A model generated the notes under the pieces. That model did no database searches. It was not told the DNA's origin and saw only the letters and a program-made list of their open reading frames with translations. Position numbers and translations under genes: made by a program. DNA of 32,737 nt from Clostridia bacterium (GTDB lineage: Bacteria > Bacillota > Clostridia > Oscillospirales > Acutalibacteraceae). The DNA lies in the NCBI GenBank assembly GCA_017516315.1, contig JAFXDE010000026.1, positions 1 through 32,737 of the forward strand, written 5' to 3'. Shown piece by piece: positions 14,117 to 22,072 of the stretch; the first letter of the stretch is position 1, and each line of letters opens with the position of its first letter.

Positions 14117-16522
14117 ATGAATTATTCACTTACAAAGAAACAAGCAAAAGAATTAATCACGGGAAAGCTTTCCCATTATTTCGGTGTTTCTGTAGATGAA
14201 GCTACCGATGAACAGTACTACAAGGCTGTCGCACTCATCGTAAGAGATCTTATGCATGACGGTCTGCGCGATTTCAGAGCTGACAAAAATGTAGAAAAGT
14301 CAAAGAAGATTTACTATTTGAGTATGGAATTCCTTATGGGCCGTTCTCTTAAAAATAATCTTTACAATCTTGATCTTACCAAGGTTTTCGAGGATGCTCT
14401 CAAGGATATGGGCATCAAGCTCGACAGACTTTACGAATGTGAACCCGATGCAGGTCTCGGTAACGGCGGTCTCGGCAGACTTGCAGCCTGCTATCTCGAC
14501 GGTCTTGCCACACAGGGCTACTACGGTATGGGCTACAGCATCCTTTACGAATGCGGTATCTTCAAACAGAAGCTTATCGACGGCTGGCAGACAGAGCTTC
14601 CCGACTTCTGGCTTCCCGGCGGTGAAGTATGGCTCAGACCGAAGGAAAAGGATACCTTTACCGTACGCTTCGGCGGTGAGATAATCGACAATTGGGATAA
14701 CCACTATCACAGCGTAGAATACAGAAATACCACCGATATTTTAGCTGTTCCCTACGATATGTATGTAAGCGGTAAGGACGGTAAGGCTATCTCTGTTCTC
14801 CGTCTCTGGAAGAGTAAGGCTCCTTCTCTCAATATGCAGTACTTTGACCAGGGTAAATATATGCTTGCTATGGAAAACCAGGCTATGGCTGAGGTCATCA
14901 GTAAGATTCTCTATCCCTCCGACGGCCACGCTGAAGGCAAAAGCCTTCGTCTCAAGCAGCAGTATTTCCTCGTATCCGCTTCTGTTCAGGATATCGTAAG
15001 CAGACATCTGCATCACCACGGCACTATGGAAAATTTCGCAGAATGTAACGCTATCCATATCAACGATACACATCCCACTATGTCTATTCCCGAGCTTATG
15101 CGTATTCTTCTCGACGAATGCGGCTACGGCTGGGACGATGCATGGAGCATCGTTACAAAGACAGCTGCTTACACTAACCATACAGTTATGAAGGAAGCTC
15201 TCGAATGCTGGCACGAGGACCTCGTAAGAAGCCTTCTTCCCCGTATTTATCAGATTATCAAGGAGATCGACAACAGATACCGTGCTTATATCTGGGAGAC
15301 AACTCACGATGCAGGCAAGGTAGAGGAAATGGCTGTTATCTCCGGCGGTGCAATCAGAATGGCTAACCTCTGTGTAGCTGCCTGCCACAGCGTAAACGGC
15401 GTTTCTGCTCTTCACAGCCAGATTCTTAAGGATACTCTCTTCAACGATTACTATAAGATTACTCCCGATAAGTTCAAAAATGTTACCAACGGTATTGCTC
15501 ACAGAAGATGGCTCTGCCAGGCTAACCCCGAGCTTACTGCTTATATCACAGAGCTTATCGGTGACGGCTTCATTTATGACGGAAATGAGCTTGAAAAGCT
15601 CCGCAAGTTCAAAAATGACAAAAAGGTTCTCGCTAAAATCGAAAAAATCAAGCTCGGTAATAAAAAGGCCTTTGCCGACTATGTAAAGAAGACTACGGGA
15701 ATCGATCTTGACCCCAACTCAATCTTCGATGTACAGGTTAAGCGTCTTCATGAATACAAGCGTCAGCACCTTAATGCCTTGCAGATTATCGCAAGATACC
15801 TTGAAATCAAGGATAATCCCGACGGAGATTATGTTCCCCATACCTACATCTTCGGTGCCAAGGCAGCTTCCGGCTATTTCGTAGCTAAAAAGATTATTTC
15901 CCTTATCTGCGCTCTTGCCGATCTCATCAATAATGACCCGGATATGAGAGGCAGACTCAAGGTAGTATTCCTCGAAAACTATAACGTTACTATGGCTGAA
16001 AAGCTCATGCCCGCTGCAGACATCAGTGAGCAGATTTCTCTCGCAGGTACCGAAGCCAGCGGTACAGGTAATATGAAGCTTATGATTAACGGTGCTCTTA
16101 CTCTCGGTACTCTTGACGGCGCTAACGTAGAAATCAACGAAGCCGTAGGCGACGAGAATATGTTCCTCTTCGGTATGAAGACTCCGGATGTAACAGAGCT
16201 TAAGAGAACAGGCTATACTCCCATAAACTACTTCAATAATAACGCAGAGCTCAGAAGAGTTATCGAATTCATTCAGCAGGGCTTCGGCGGTAAGCAGTTC
16301 CCCGAAATCGGTAACACAATTATCCACCATGACCCCTATATGGTTCTCGCTGACTTTGCAGATTACAGAGCAAAGCAGAAGGCTATCGATGAGGTGTGGA
16401 AGGATAGAACAAAGTGGAACAGCATGTCTCTTATGAACATCGCAGGTGCAGGCCGTTTCGCAGCTGACAGAGCTATCAACGACTACGCACGTGACATCTG
16501 GCACACTAAGCCCGTAAGATAA
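14117..16522 (+). CDS. glgP: Glycogen/alpha-glucan phosphorylase
   Basis: This 801-residue PLP enzyme releases glucose-1-phosphate from alpha-1,4-glucan with inorganic phosphate. The signature EASGTGNMK (Lys654 carries PLP) and the following NGALTLGTLDGANVEINE are intact. Other landmarks are EPDAGLGNGGLGRLAACYLD near residues 111-130 and the RVLFLENYNV-like VVFLENYNV near 617. The length is that of a full bacterial phosphorylase, and the N-terminal part lacks the long extension of eukaryotic forms. It feeds glycolysis from stored glycogen or imported maltodextrin. It shares 1 nt (TAATG) with the downstream HAD phosphatase gene, so the two are translationally coupled. Glycogen synthesis genes are not in the window. 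Confidence 0.96.
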   Translation: MNYSLTKKQAKELITGKLSHYFGVSVDEATDEQYYKAVALIVRDLMHDGLRDFRADKNVEKSKKIYYLSMEFLMGRSLKNNLYNLDLTKVFEDALKDMGIKLDRLYECEPDAGLGNGGLGRLAACYLDGLATQGYYGMGYSILYECGIFKQKLIDGWQTELPDFWLPGGEVWLRPKEKDTFTVRFGGEIIDNWDNHYHSVEYRNTTDILAVPYDMYVSGKDGKAISVLRLWKSKAPSLNMQYFDQGKYMLAMENQAMAEVISKILYPSDGHAEGKSLRLKQQYFLVSASVQDIVSRHLHHHGTMENFAECNAIHINDTHPTMSIPELMRILLDECGYGWDDAWSIVTKTAAYTNHTVMKEALECWHEDLVRSLLPRIYQIIKEIDNRYRAYIWETTHDAGKVEEMAVISGGAIRMANLCVAACHSVNGVSALHSQILKDTLFNDYYKITPDKFKNVTNGIAHRRWLCQANPELTAYITELIGDGFIYDGNELEKLRKFKNDKKVLAKIEKIKLGNKKAFADYVKKTTGIDLDPNSIFDVQVKRLHEYKRQHLNALQIIARYLEIKDNPDGDYVPHTYIFGAKAASGYFVAKKIISLICALADLINNDPDMRGRLKVVFLENYNVTMAEKLMPAADISEQISLAGTEASGTGNMKLMINGALTLGTLDGANVEINEAVGDENMFLFGMKTPDVTELKRTGYTPINYFNNNAELRRVIEFIQQGFGGKQFPEIGNTIIHHDPYMVLADFADYRAKQKAIDEVWKDRTKWNSMSLMNIAGAGRFAADRAINDYARDIWHTKPVR

Positions 16523-17169
16523 TGTATAAGGCTGTCATATTTGACTTGGACGGAACACTCCTTGACACTTTAGACGATCTGAGAAATTCGGTAAACTACG
16601 CTCTCAGGGAGTTTTCCTTTCCCGAAAGAAGCAGAGAAGAAATCCGTTCTTTTATCGGTAACGGAGTTATAAAATTAATGGAGCGTTCTACTCCCGACGG
16701 AACTGACCCTGTAACCCAGAAGAAATGCTTCGAAGCCTTCAGAAGGCACTATCTTGAGCACATGTCAGATAACACCGCGCCCTACAAAGGTATCATCCCT
16801 CTGCTGAAAAGACTGAAAAGAGAAGGAATTTCCACTGCTGTAGTTTCAAATAAGCTTCACAGCGCAGTAGTCGGTCTTTGCGAGGACTATTTCCCTTCTC
16901 TTATTGATGTTCCCTTAGGCGTAGCCGAAGAAAAAGAAAGAAAGCCTTCTCCGCATAATGTTTATAAGGCTATGGAGAGACTTTCTTCCAATACAGAAAA
17001 TACTATTTATGTCGGCGACAGTAATGTGGATGTAGAAACTGCACACCGAGCTGACCTTAAATGTATCGGTGTCACCTGGGGCTTCCGTGACAAAGATGAG
17101 TTGCTCGCTCATTCCTGTGATTTTATCGCAGACACAGCCGATGAGGTTTTAAGCTTAATACTGAAATAA
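16522..17169 (+). CDS. HAD-superfamily phosphatase, phosphoglycolate-phosphatase-like
   Basis: This 215-residue haloacid-dehalogenase phosphatase has the nucleophile motif FDLDGTLLDT (Asp8, Asp10), motif II VVSNK near residue 113, motif III Lys (KERKPSPHN) near 137 and motif IV VGDSNVDVETA (near 161). An alpha-helical cap occupies residues about 17-85. The Gph/PpaX group contains phosphoglycolate, pyrophosphate and sugar-phosphate phosphatases, and the sequence does not decide between them. The coupling to glgP by a TAATG overlap suggests a sugar phosphate or a metabolite repair role in glucan breakdown, which is inference. A terminator follows. Confidence 0.85.
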   Translation: MYKAVIFDLDGTLLDTLDDLRNSVNYALREFSFPERSREEIRSFIGNGVIKLMERSTPDGTDPVTQKKCFEAFRRHYLEHMSDNTAPYKGIIPLLKRLKREGISTAVVSNKLHSAVVGLCEDYFPSLIDVPLGVAEEKERKPSPHNVYKAMERLSSNTENTIYVGDSNVDVETAHRADLKCIGVTWGFRDKDELLAHSCDFIADTADEVLSLILK

Positions 17170-17174
17170 GAAAT

Positions 17175-17209
17175 ACCCACCGTTATTGAATACGGTGGGT
17201 TGAATTTTT
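17175..17209. terminator. Bidirectional terminator between the glgP unit and serS
   Basis: ACCCACCGT (17175-17183) pairs with ACGGTGGGT (17192-17200), 9 bp, loop 8 nt. It is followed by TGAATTTTTA on the plus strand. On the minus strand it lies just after the serS stop with a weaker T-run (ATTTCTTATTTC). The two gene units converge here. Confidence 0.8.
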
Positions 17210-17219
17210 ATCTTTGAAA

Positions 17220-18488
17220 TTATTTAATAATGTCTGTTCCCATATAAGGAATAAGTGCCTCGGGAATAGTAACACTGCCGTCAGCATTCTGATAGTTTTC
17301 GAGAATAGCTGCTGTAGTTCTGCCTACTGCCACACCTGAACCGTTAAGAGTGTGTACGAGCTGAGCCTTGTCCTTAGGTCCGTTCTTATATCTGATGGAG
17401 GCTCTTCTTGCCTGGAAGTCCTCGAAGTTAGAGCAGGAGCTGATTTCTACATATCTGCCGTAAGAGGGCATCCATACTTCGATGTCGTAGGTTTTAGCTG
17501 ATGAGAAGCCGATGTCGCCTGTAGAAAGAGCTACTACACGGTAGGGAAGACCTAAAAGCTGAAGAACTCTTTCTGCATCCAGTGTAAGCTTTTCAAGCTC
17601 CGCATAACTGTCCTCGGGCTTAGTGAACTTAACGAGCTCTACCTTATTGAACTGGTGCTGTCTTATGAGACCTCTGGTGTCTCTGCCGGCTGAACCTGCC
17701 TCTGCTCTGAAGCATGCAGAATAAGCACAGTAAGAAATGGGAAGCTGACTGCCGTCAAGGATTTCATCACGGTGCATATTTGTAACGGGAACCTCAGCTG
17801 TAGGAATAAGGAAGTAATCATTAGTTACCTTAAAGGCATCCTCCTCAAATTTGGGAAGCTGACCTGTACCTGTCATGGAAGCACGGTTAACCATATAGGG
17901 AGGGAATACCTCCGTATATCCGTTTTCGGTGTGGGTGTTAAGGAAGAATGAAACGATGGAGCGTTCGAGTCTTGCGCCAAGGCCCTTATAAAAATGGAAA
18001 CGGGTACCTGTTACCTTGGCGGCTGTTTCGGGATCAAGAATTCCTAAATCAGCGCCGATGTCCCAATGAGCCTTAGGCTCGAAATCGAACTTTTTAGGCT
18101 CACCCCAGCGGCGGATTTCCACATTTTCGCTGTCATCCTTACCGATAGGAGTAGCATCGGAGGGGACGTTGGGGAATTCATACATCATTGTTTTCTGCTT
18201 TGCCGCAAGGTCATTTCTTTCAGCATCGAGAACCTTTACCTCTTCCTTGATGGCGTTCATTCTTGCCATAATTTCGCTGATGTCACCACCCTGCTTTTTG
18301 ATGGCAGGGATCTGCTTACTGGCAGCGTTCTGCTCTGCCTTAAGAGCATCAGCCTTCTGTGTAATCTCTCTTACCTTTTTGTCGATGTCAAGGATTTCAT
18401 CAACGACAGCATCCATATCCTTGTTTCTGGTTTTCATTGCATCCTTGACCTTCTGGGGATTTTCTCTGATAAGCTTAATATCTAACAT
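17220..18488 (-). CDS. serS: Seryl-tRNA synthetase
   Basis: This 422-residue class II synthetase charges tRNA-Ser and, before selenium insertion, tRNA-Sec. The N-terminal coiled-coil arm that grips the long variable arm of tRNA-Ser spans residues about 30-105. The catalytic domain has motif 2 ([20 protein letters not shown], around residues 257-275) and motif 3 ([16 protein letters not shown] near 380-395). The start [15 protein letters not shown] is the usual one, with SD AAGGAAAT nearby. It follows parB by 32 nt with no terminator, no T-box leader and no clear promoter, so it is probably expressed from the parA promoter. Confidence 0.97.
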   Translation of the reverse strand: MLDIKLIRENPQKVKDAMKTRNKDMDAVVDEILDIDKKVREITQKADALKAEQNAASKQIPAIKKQGGDISEIMARMNAIKEEVKVLDAERNDLAAKQKTMMYEFPNVPSDATPIGKDDSENVEIRRWGEPKKFDFEPKAHWDIGADLGILDPETAAKVTGTRFHFYKGLGARLERSIVSFFLNTHTENGYTEVFPPYMVNRASMTGTGQLPKFEEDAFKVTNDYFLIPTAEVPVTNMHRDEILDGSQLPISYCAYSACFRAEAGSAGRDTRGLIRQHQFNKVELVKFTKPEDSYAELEKLTLDAERVLQLLGLPYRVVALSTGDIGFSSAKTYDIEVWMPSYGRYVEISSCSNFEDFQARRASIRYKNGPKDKAQLVHTLNGSGVAVGRTTAAILENYQNADGSVTIPEALIPYMGTDIIK

Positions 18489-18520
18489 TTTTATTTCCTT
18501 CTTTCAAATAACTCTTTATA

Positions 18521-19387
18521 TTATTCACCTGCAAGACTTTTTAAAATCTTTTTCAGGTCATCTTTTCCGAAAAATTCGATTTCTATTGTACCCTTGTCTC
18601 CCTTGGCAAGATTAATATTCGCCTTTCTTCCGAGAGCCTCACGGATAGAAAGCTCACACTCATCATAGTAGGGGTCTCTCTTTTTAGGCTTCTTTTCCTT
18701 TTTCTCCTTTTTATCCGAAAGGAGATTTTTTACTATTTTCTCAGTTTCACGGACGGAAAGGTCTTTTTCTTCGATTTCCTTGCAGAGCAAAAGCATCGTC
18801 TTTTCATCCTTAAGAGGCAAAAGAGCTCTCGCGTGTCCCGATGAGAGCTTACCCTCCTTAAGAAGCACGATAACCTTGGCGGGCAGGGAGAGAAGTCTGA
18901 GAGCATTTGCTACTGCAGGTCTCGATTTTCCTACTCTTTCTGCCGCCTGCTCCTGTGTAAGAGAATAGGTATCCATAAGAAGCTTAAAGCCTTCTGCCTC
19001 TTCGATGGGATTAAGGTCTTCTCTCTGCAGGTTTTCGATAAGTGCAAGCTCCATGGCTTCACTGTCAGACATTTCTCTGATTACTACAGGAACCTGCGTA
19101 AGTCCTGCCATACGGGAGGCACGCCATCTTCTTTCACCGGCGATAAGCTGATATCCGCCGTCAGAAATAGGTCTTACTAAAAGAGGCTGAATAACGCCGT
19201 GCATAGCGATGCTTTCAGAAAGCTCGGAGAGAGCAGCCTCGTCGAAATGCTTTCTCGGCTGTTCTCTGTTAGGTTCGATTTCGTTAAGGCTGAGCTGTGT
19301 AACGGAGCCCGACTGATTTTCCGTGGAGTTGTCGAGGAAAAGAGCATCGAGTCCTTTGCCCAGACCGCTTTTTTTCTTCGGTGCCAT
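18521..19387 (-). CDS. parB: Chromosome partitioning protein ParB (Spo0J-type)
   Basis: This 288-residue CTP-dependent clamp loads at parS and spreads, recruiting SMC and setting up origin segregation. Residues 1-20 (KKKSGLGKGLDALF) form the ParA-stimulating tail. The CTP-binding ParB/Srx domain includes QPRKHFDEAALSELSESI (43-60) and GERRWRASRMAG (around 85-96), followed by ENLQREDLNPIEEA (around 119-132). The HTH spans about 135-190 (ERVGKSRPAVANALRLLSLP), and a Lys/Glu-rich linker leads to the C-terminal dimer domain. It starts 1 nt after the parA stop, and its SD AAGGAG lies inside the end of parA. Three perfect parS sites are nearby. It differs clearly from the second ParB-like protein at 20378. 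Confidence 0.97.
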   Translation of the reverse strand: MAPKKKSGLGKGLDALFLDNSTENQSGSVTQLSLNEIEPNREQPRKHFDEAALSELSESIAMHGVIQPLLVRPISDGGYQLIAGERRWRASRMAGLTQVPVVIREMSDSEAMELALIENLQREDLNPIEEAEGFKLLMDTYSLTQEQAAERVGKSRPAVANALRLLSLPAKVIVLLKEGKLSSGHARALLPLKDEKTMLLLCKEIEEKDLSVRETEKIVKNLLSDKKEKKEKKPKKRDPYYDECELSIREALGRKANINLAKGDKGTIEIEFFGKDDLKKILKSLAGE

Positions 19388-19388
19388 A

Positions 19389-20171
19389 TTATTTCTCCTT
19401 AGGTCTTCTATTATTCTTTTTTAGAAATTCTCTCGTAAATTCATCATAGGCAATACTGCCCTTGGATGACTTATCGTAATAATACACAGGCTGTCCGAAG
19501 GAGGGTGCCTCGGAGAGACGGACATTACGGGGGATCACCGTAGCATAAACCTTCTGAGGGAAGAACTTTTTAACCTCCCCTACCACCTGCTGTGTAAGAT
19601 TAAGTCTGCCGTCATACATAGTAAGAAGCACTCCCTCGAGCTCCACCAAGGGGTTATAGAGTCTCTTAACCTGTCTTATGGTATTCATAAGCTGTGAAAG
19701 CCCTTCGAGAGCATAATATTCGCACTGTATAGGTACGATTACACTGTCTACTGCGCAGAGAATATTTACCGTAAGAAGTCCCAGTGAAGGCGGACAGTCA
19801 ATAATGATAAAATCATACTTTTCCTTTATGGGCGCAAGGGCATTTTTGATTCTTGATTCTCTTTTTTCGAGGTCGACAAGCTCAAGCTCTGCACCGGCAA
19901 GGTTCATATTAGACGGTAATACATCGAGATTTGCATAATCTGTCTTTTTTATTATATCTTCGGCTTTTACGCCGCTTACTATCATATCGTAGGTGGACTG
20001 GCTGACATCTCTTTTATTTATTCCGAGACCGCTTGTAGCGTTTCCCTGAGGGTCTGCATCCACTAAAAGGGTTTTATAGCCGTAATGTCCTATCGCCGCG
20101 GCAAGATTTATAGCCGAGGTGGTCTTACCGACTCCGCCCTTCTGATTAACTATCGCTATGGCTTTACCCAT
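19389..20171 (-). CDS. parA: Chromosome partitioning ATPase ParA (Soj-type)
   Basis: This 260-residue P-loop ATPase binds DNA nonspecifically as an ATP dimer and partners ParB in origin segregation; relatives also regulate DnaA. The deviant Walker A KGGVGKTT is at residues 11-18 with the signature Lys11 and Lys16, followed by the switch I region DADPQGNAT (39-47) and Walker B FIIIDCPPSLG (near 116-126). There is no N-terminal HTH, so it is the short chromosomal type. It forms an operon with parB and serS. Promoter at 20211-20239; a parS lies 30 nt upstream of the -35 box. Confidence 0.97.
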   Translation of the reverse strand: MGKAIAIVNQKGGVGKTTSAINLAAAIGHYGYKTLLVDADPQGNATSGLGINKRDVSQSTYDMIVSGVKAEDIIKKTDYANLDVLPSNMNLAGAELELVDLEKRESRIKNALAPIKEKYDFIIIDCPPSLGLLTVNILCAVDSVIVPIQCEYYALEGLSQLMNTIRQVKRLYNPLVELEGVLLTMYDGRLNLTQQVVGEVKKFFPQKVYATVIPRNVRLSEAPSFGQPVYYYDKSSKGSIAYDEFTREFLKKNNRRPKEK

Positions 20172-20210
20172 TTTACTACCCTTTCTTTTAAAAATTTGGT
20201 TTAGACTAGT

Positions 20211-20239
20211 ATTATATCACAAGAAAGTCGGTTTTTAAA
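20211..20239 (-). promoter_or_regulatory. Promoter of parA-parB(-serS)
   Basis: -35 TTTAAA (20234-20239), 17-nt spacer, -10 TATAAT (20211-20216) with an extended TG. It lies about 40 nt before the parA start, between that gene and the parS at 20269-20284. Confidence 0.7.
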
Positions 20240-20268
20240 GACCCTTACGGCATTTTTTTAAATTTATG

Positions 20269-20284
20269 TGTTTCACGTGAAACA
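20269..20284. other. parS centromere site 1
   Basis: A perfect 16-bp palindrome TGTTTCACGTGAAACA, identical to the Firmicute parS consensus, in the gap between the noc-like gene and parA. It is the loading site for ParB. Confidence 0.95.
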
Positions 20285-20295
20285 TTTCAGATACA

Positions 20296-20337
20296 GCAAA
20301 GACATCCGTCGGAAATAACCCTGACGGATGTCCTTGC
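20296..20337. other. Long intergenic hairpin between the noc-like gene and parA
   Basis: GCAAAGACATCCGTC (20296-20310) and GACGGATGTCCTTGC (20323-20337) pair over 15 bp with one G-U pair and a 12-nt loop. It lies about 40 nt beyond the stop of the noc-like gene and 12 nt from parS site 1. No T-run follows on either strand, so it is not a standard intrinsic terminator. Confidence 0.7.
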
Positions 20338-20377
20338 TTAAGTGGGGTGTGAAAGAGAAAGATATGATGAAAGCAAT

Positions 20378-21208
20378 TTATGCAGAGGGGATCTTTCTTT
20401 CGGGGAGTCTGTACATTTTATTTTTCGGTATGTCTATAACATATCTGTAGCTGTCCCCCGTGTCCTCTCTTTTTACATCAGCCTTAATACCCGCCCTGTT
20501 CATCGTATCCACGGCATTGTTAATGGTATTAAGAAAGATTTTTACATCGCTGAACATTATTTTAGTATGTCTTTTCGGTTTTTCCTCCCGTGTAATAAGC
20601 TCATTGATATAGTTTTCTGTCTGAGTTACATTCAGCTTTCTTTCTATTATTACCTCGAGGCAAGGCAGAACATCTTCCTTGTCGAGCCGCAGTAAGGCTC
20701 TGGCGTGTCTTTCGGAAAGTCCTTTTTCCAGTAAAAGCTCTCTTGCCTTTTCAGGGAGTGAAAGAAGCCGCAGCTTATTCGACACGGTGGAGGGTGCCTT
20801 TCCCAGCCTTCGCGCCGCATCCTCCTGCGAAATATCGAAATCCTTCATCAGCTTTTCTATAGCTACAGCCTCTTCGAAATAATTCAGATTCTGCCTCTGC
20901 AGGTTTTCTATTAGAGAAAAGATAGCAGATTTGAGTGTATTGACCTCTACTACTATGCAAGGCACTGAAACGAGACCTGCAAGTCTTGACGCCCGCAGTC
21001 GCCTCTCTCCTGCTACCAGCTCGTAGCCTTTATCTATCTGCCTTACTGTAAGAGGCTGAAGAATACCGTTCATTCTGATGCTTATGGCTAAATTAACTAA
21101 CTCCTCTTGATTAAAAGCTTTTCTCGGTTGATTCGGGTTCGGATAAATCATTTCATTAGGTATAAGTAATACCTGGCCTGCCGTTCTCGGCTTTTCACTT
21201 ATGAGCAT
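20378..21208 (-). CDS. noc: ParB-like nucleoid occlusion protein (Noc-type) paralogue
   Basis: This 276-residue second ParB-family protein has the CTP-binding domain with QPRKAFNQEELVNLAISI, GERRLRASRLAG and ENLQRQNLNYFEEA. It also has an HTH region (AARRLGKAPSTVSNKLRLLSLP) and a C-terminal dimer domain with a Lys/Arg-rich end. In Bacilli the protein at this locus (between rsmG and parA) is Noc, which spreads on its own sites, attaches DNA to the membrane and blocks division over the nucleoid. The position here is the same, but the N-terminus lacks an obvious amphipathic membrane helix, so it could instead be a second Spo0J-type protein. I chose the ATG at 21208 (SD GGGAGG 8 nt away) over one at 21241. 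The promoter has a dyad on its -10 box. Confidence 0.8.
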   Translation of the reverse strand: MLISEKPRTAGQVLLIPNEMIYPNPNQPRKAFNQEELVNLAISIRMNGILQPLTVRQIDKGYELVAGERRLRASRLAGLVSVPCIVVEVNTLKSAIFSLIENLQRQNLNYFEEAVAIEKLMKDFDISQEDAARRLGKAPSTVSNKLRLLSLPEKARELLLEKGLSERHARALLRLDKEDVLPCLEVIIERKLNVTQTENYINELITREEKPKRHTKIMFSDVKIFLNTINNAVDTMNRAGIKADVKREDTGDSYRYVIDIPKNKMYRLPERKIPSA

Positions 21209-21222
21209 AAAATTAACCTCCC

Positions 21223-21247
21223 TATGCCATGATAATACCACGGCATA
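21223..21247. promoter_or_regulatory. Operator-like dyad centred on the -10 box of the noc-like gene
   Basis: TATGCCATG (21223-21231), 7 nt, CACGGCATA (21239-21247): 9-bp arms with one mismatch. The centre is the TATTAT box itself (21232-21237 on the minus strand). A repressor bound here would block the promoter. I do not recognise a regulator for TATGCC arms. Confidence 0.6.
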
Positions 21248-21260
21248 AGGAGGTTGTCCA
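21232..21260 (-). promoter_or_regulatory. Promoter of the noc-like gene
   Basis: -35 TGGACA (21255-21260), 17-nt spacer, -10 TATTAT (21232-21237) with extended TG. The predicted start is about 17 nt before the ATG, leaving only the SD AGGGAGG in the leader. Confidence 0.65.
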
Positions 21261-21290
21261 GCAAAACCGTTCTTTCGAAATCACGGTTAT
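21261..21290 (-). terminator. Weak terminator-like hairpin after rsmG
   Basis: On the minus strand AACCGT (21283-21288) pairs with ACGGTT (21265-21270) around a 12-nt loop, followed by TTTGC. It lies about 20 nt after the rsmG stop. The short stem and T-run make it doubtful. Confidence 0.35.
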
Positions 21291-21306
21291 TCTACATTAT
21301 ATTATG

Positions 21307-22032
21307 TTATTTTAAGGGAAATTTCGCGATTTTTGCCGAAGGGCGTGGATATTTGGCAGGAGTTGACGAAACTTTTTTGATTAAAATTATGGTTCTTTCT
21401 CCGCTGTCAGCCAAATCAAAGGTCTTTTTATCTTCTATTTCTCCGCCTAAAAGCCTTATGGCACCCTTTGCCTCAGCTATTTCCTCGTCAGCCTTAGCGC
21501 TTTTCATAGAGATAAAGGTACCGCCTTTCTTTACGAATGGCAGGCAATATTCGGATAAATCTCTCAAATTAGAAACAGCTCTGGCAGTAGAAAAGTCGAA
21601 CTGCTCTCTGAAGACCTTATCCTGTCCTGCAGCCTCAGCTCTTGTGTGAATTACATCGGCTGTAAGCTCTGTCTTTTCAAGAATGTCTCTTATTACATTA
21701 AGCTTTTTATTTGTGCTGTCGATAAGAGTTATTTTAAGGTCGGGACGGGCAATAAGCATAGCCACACCGGGAAAGCCTGCACCCGTACCTACATCGATAA
21801 TCTTAGCTCCCTCGGGGATATCTGCGGCAGAAAATACCGTAAGAGAGTCTACGAAATGCTTTATCACTATCTCGTCAGGCTCAGTTATTGCCGTAAGATT
21901 AATCTTTTCATTCCATTCCACCAAAAGACGGGCATAAATATCGAAGCGTTCCAGCGCCCTTTCATCTAAATCCACACCGTATTCAGTGGCTTTTTCTTTT
22001 AATAAATCCAATGAAATAAATGTATCAGCCAT
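21307..22032 (-). CDS. rsmG: 16S rRNA (guanine527-N7)-methyltransferase RsmG
   Basis: This 241-residue S-adenosylmethionine enzyme methylates G527 in the 530 loop of 16S rRNA; loss gives low-level streptomycin resistance in other bacteria. The SAM motif IIDVGTGAGFPGV lies near residues 78-90. NEKINLTAI (near 42-50) and the TARAVSNLRDLSEYCLPFVKKGG stretch are family hallmarks. A basic, Pro-containing tail (AKYPRPSAKIAKFPLK) ends the protein. I chose the ATG at 22032, with SD AGGTGA 5 nt away, over the GTG at 22041. It follows mnmG by 40 nt with a parS in the gap and no promoter, so mnmG-rsmG is an operon. Confidence 0.95.
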   Translation of the reverse strand: MADTFISLDLLKEKATEYGVDLDERALERFDIYARLLVEWNEKINLTAITEPDEIVIKHFVDSLTVFSAADIPEGAKIIDVGTGAGFPGVAMLIARPDLKITLIDSTNKKLNVIRDILEKTELTADVIHTRAEAAGQDKVFREQFDFSTARAVSNLRDLSEYCLPFVKKGGTFISMKSAKADEEIAEAKGAIRLLGGEIEDKKTFDLADSGERTIILIKKVSSTPAKYPRPSAKIAKFPLK

Positions 22033-22056
22033 TACAGTCACCTAATTTTCAGTATA

Positions 22057-22072
22057 TGTTTCACGTGAAACA
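22057..22072. other. parS centromere site 2
   Basis: A perfect TGTTTCACGTGAAACA palindrome directly after the mnmG stop and 24 nt before the rsmG start codon. Confidence 0.95.

Noticed and set aside
14300-16504. Long minus-strand open frames opposite glgP (136, 253 and 261 codons)
   Set aside because: They are antisense to a clearly identified phosphorylase, have no family resemblance, and arise from its codon usage.
18489-18520. A T-box riboswitch in front of serS
   Set aside because: The gap to parB is only 32 nt and has no T-box sequence; serS seems to be expressed from upstream.
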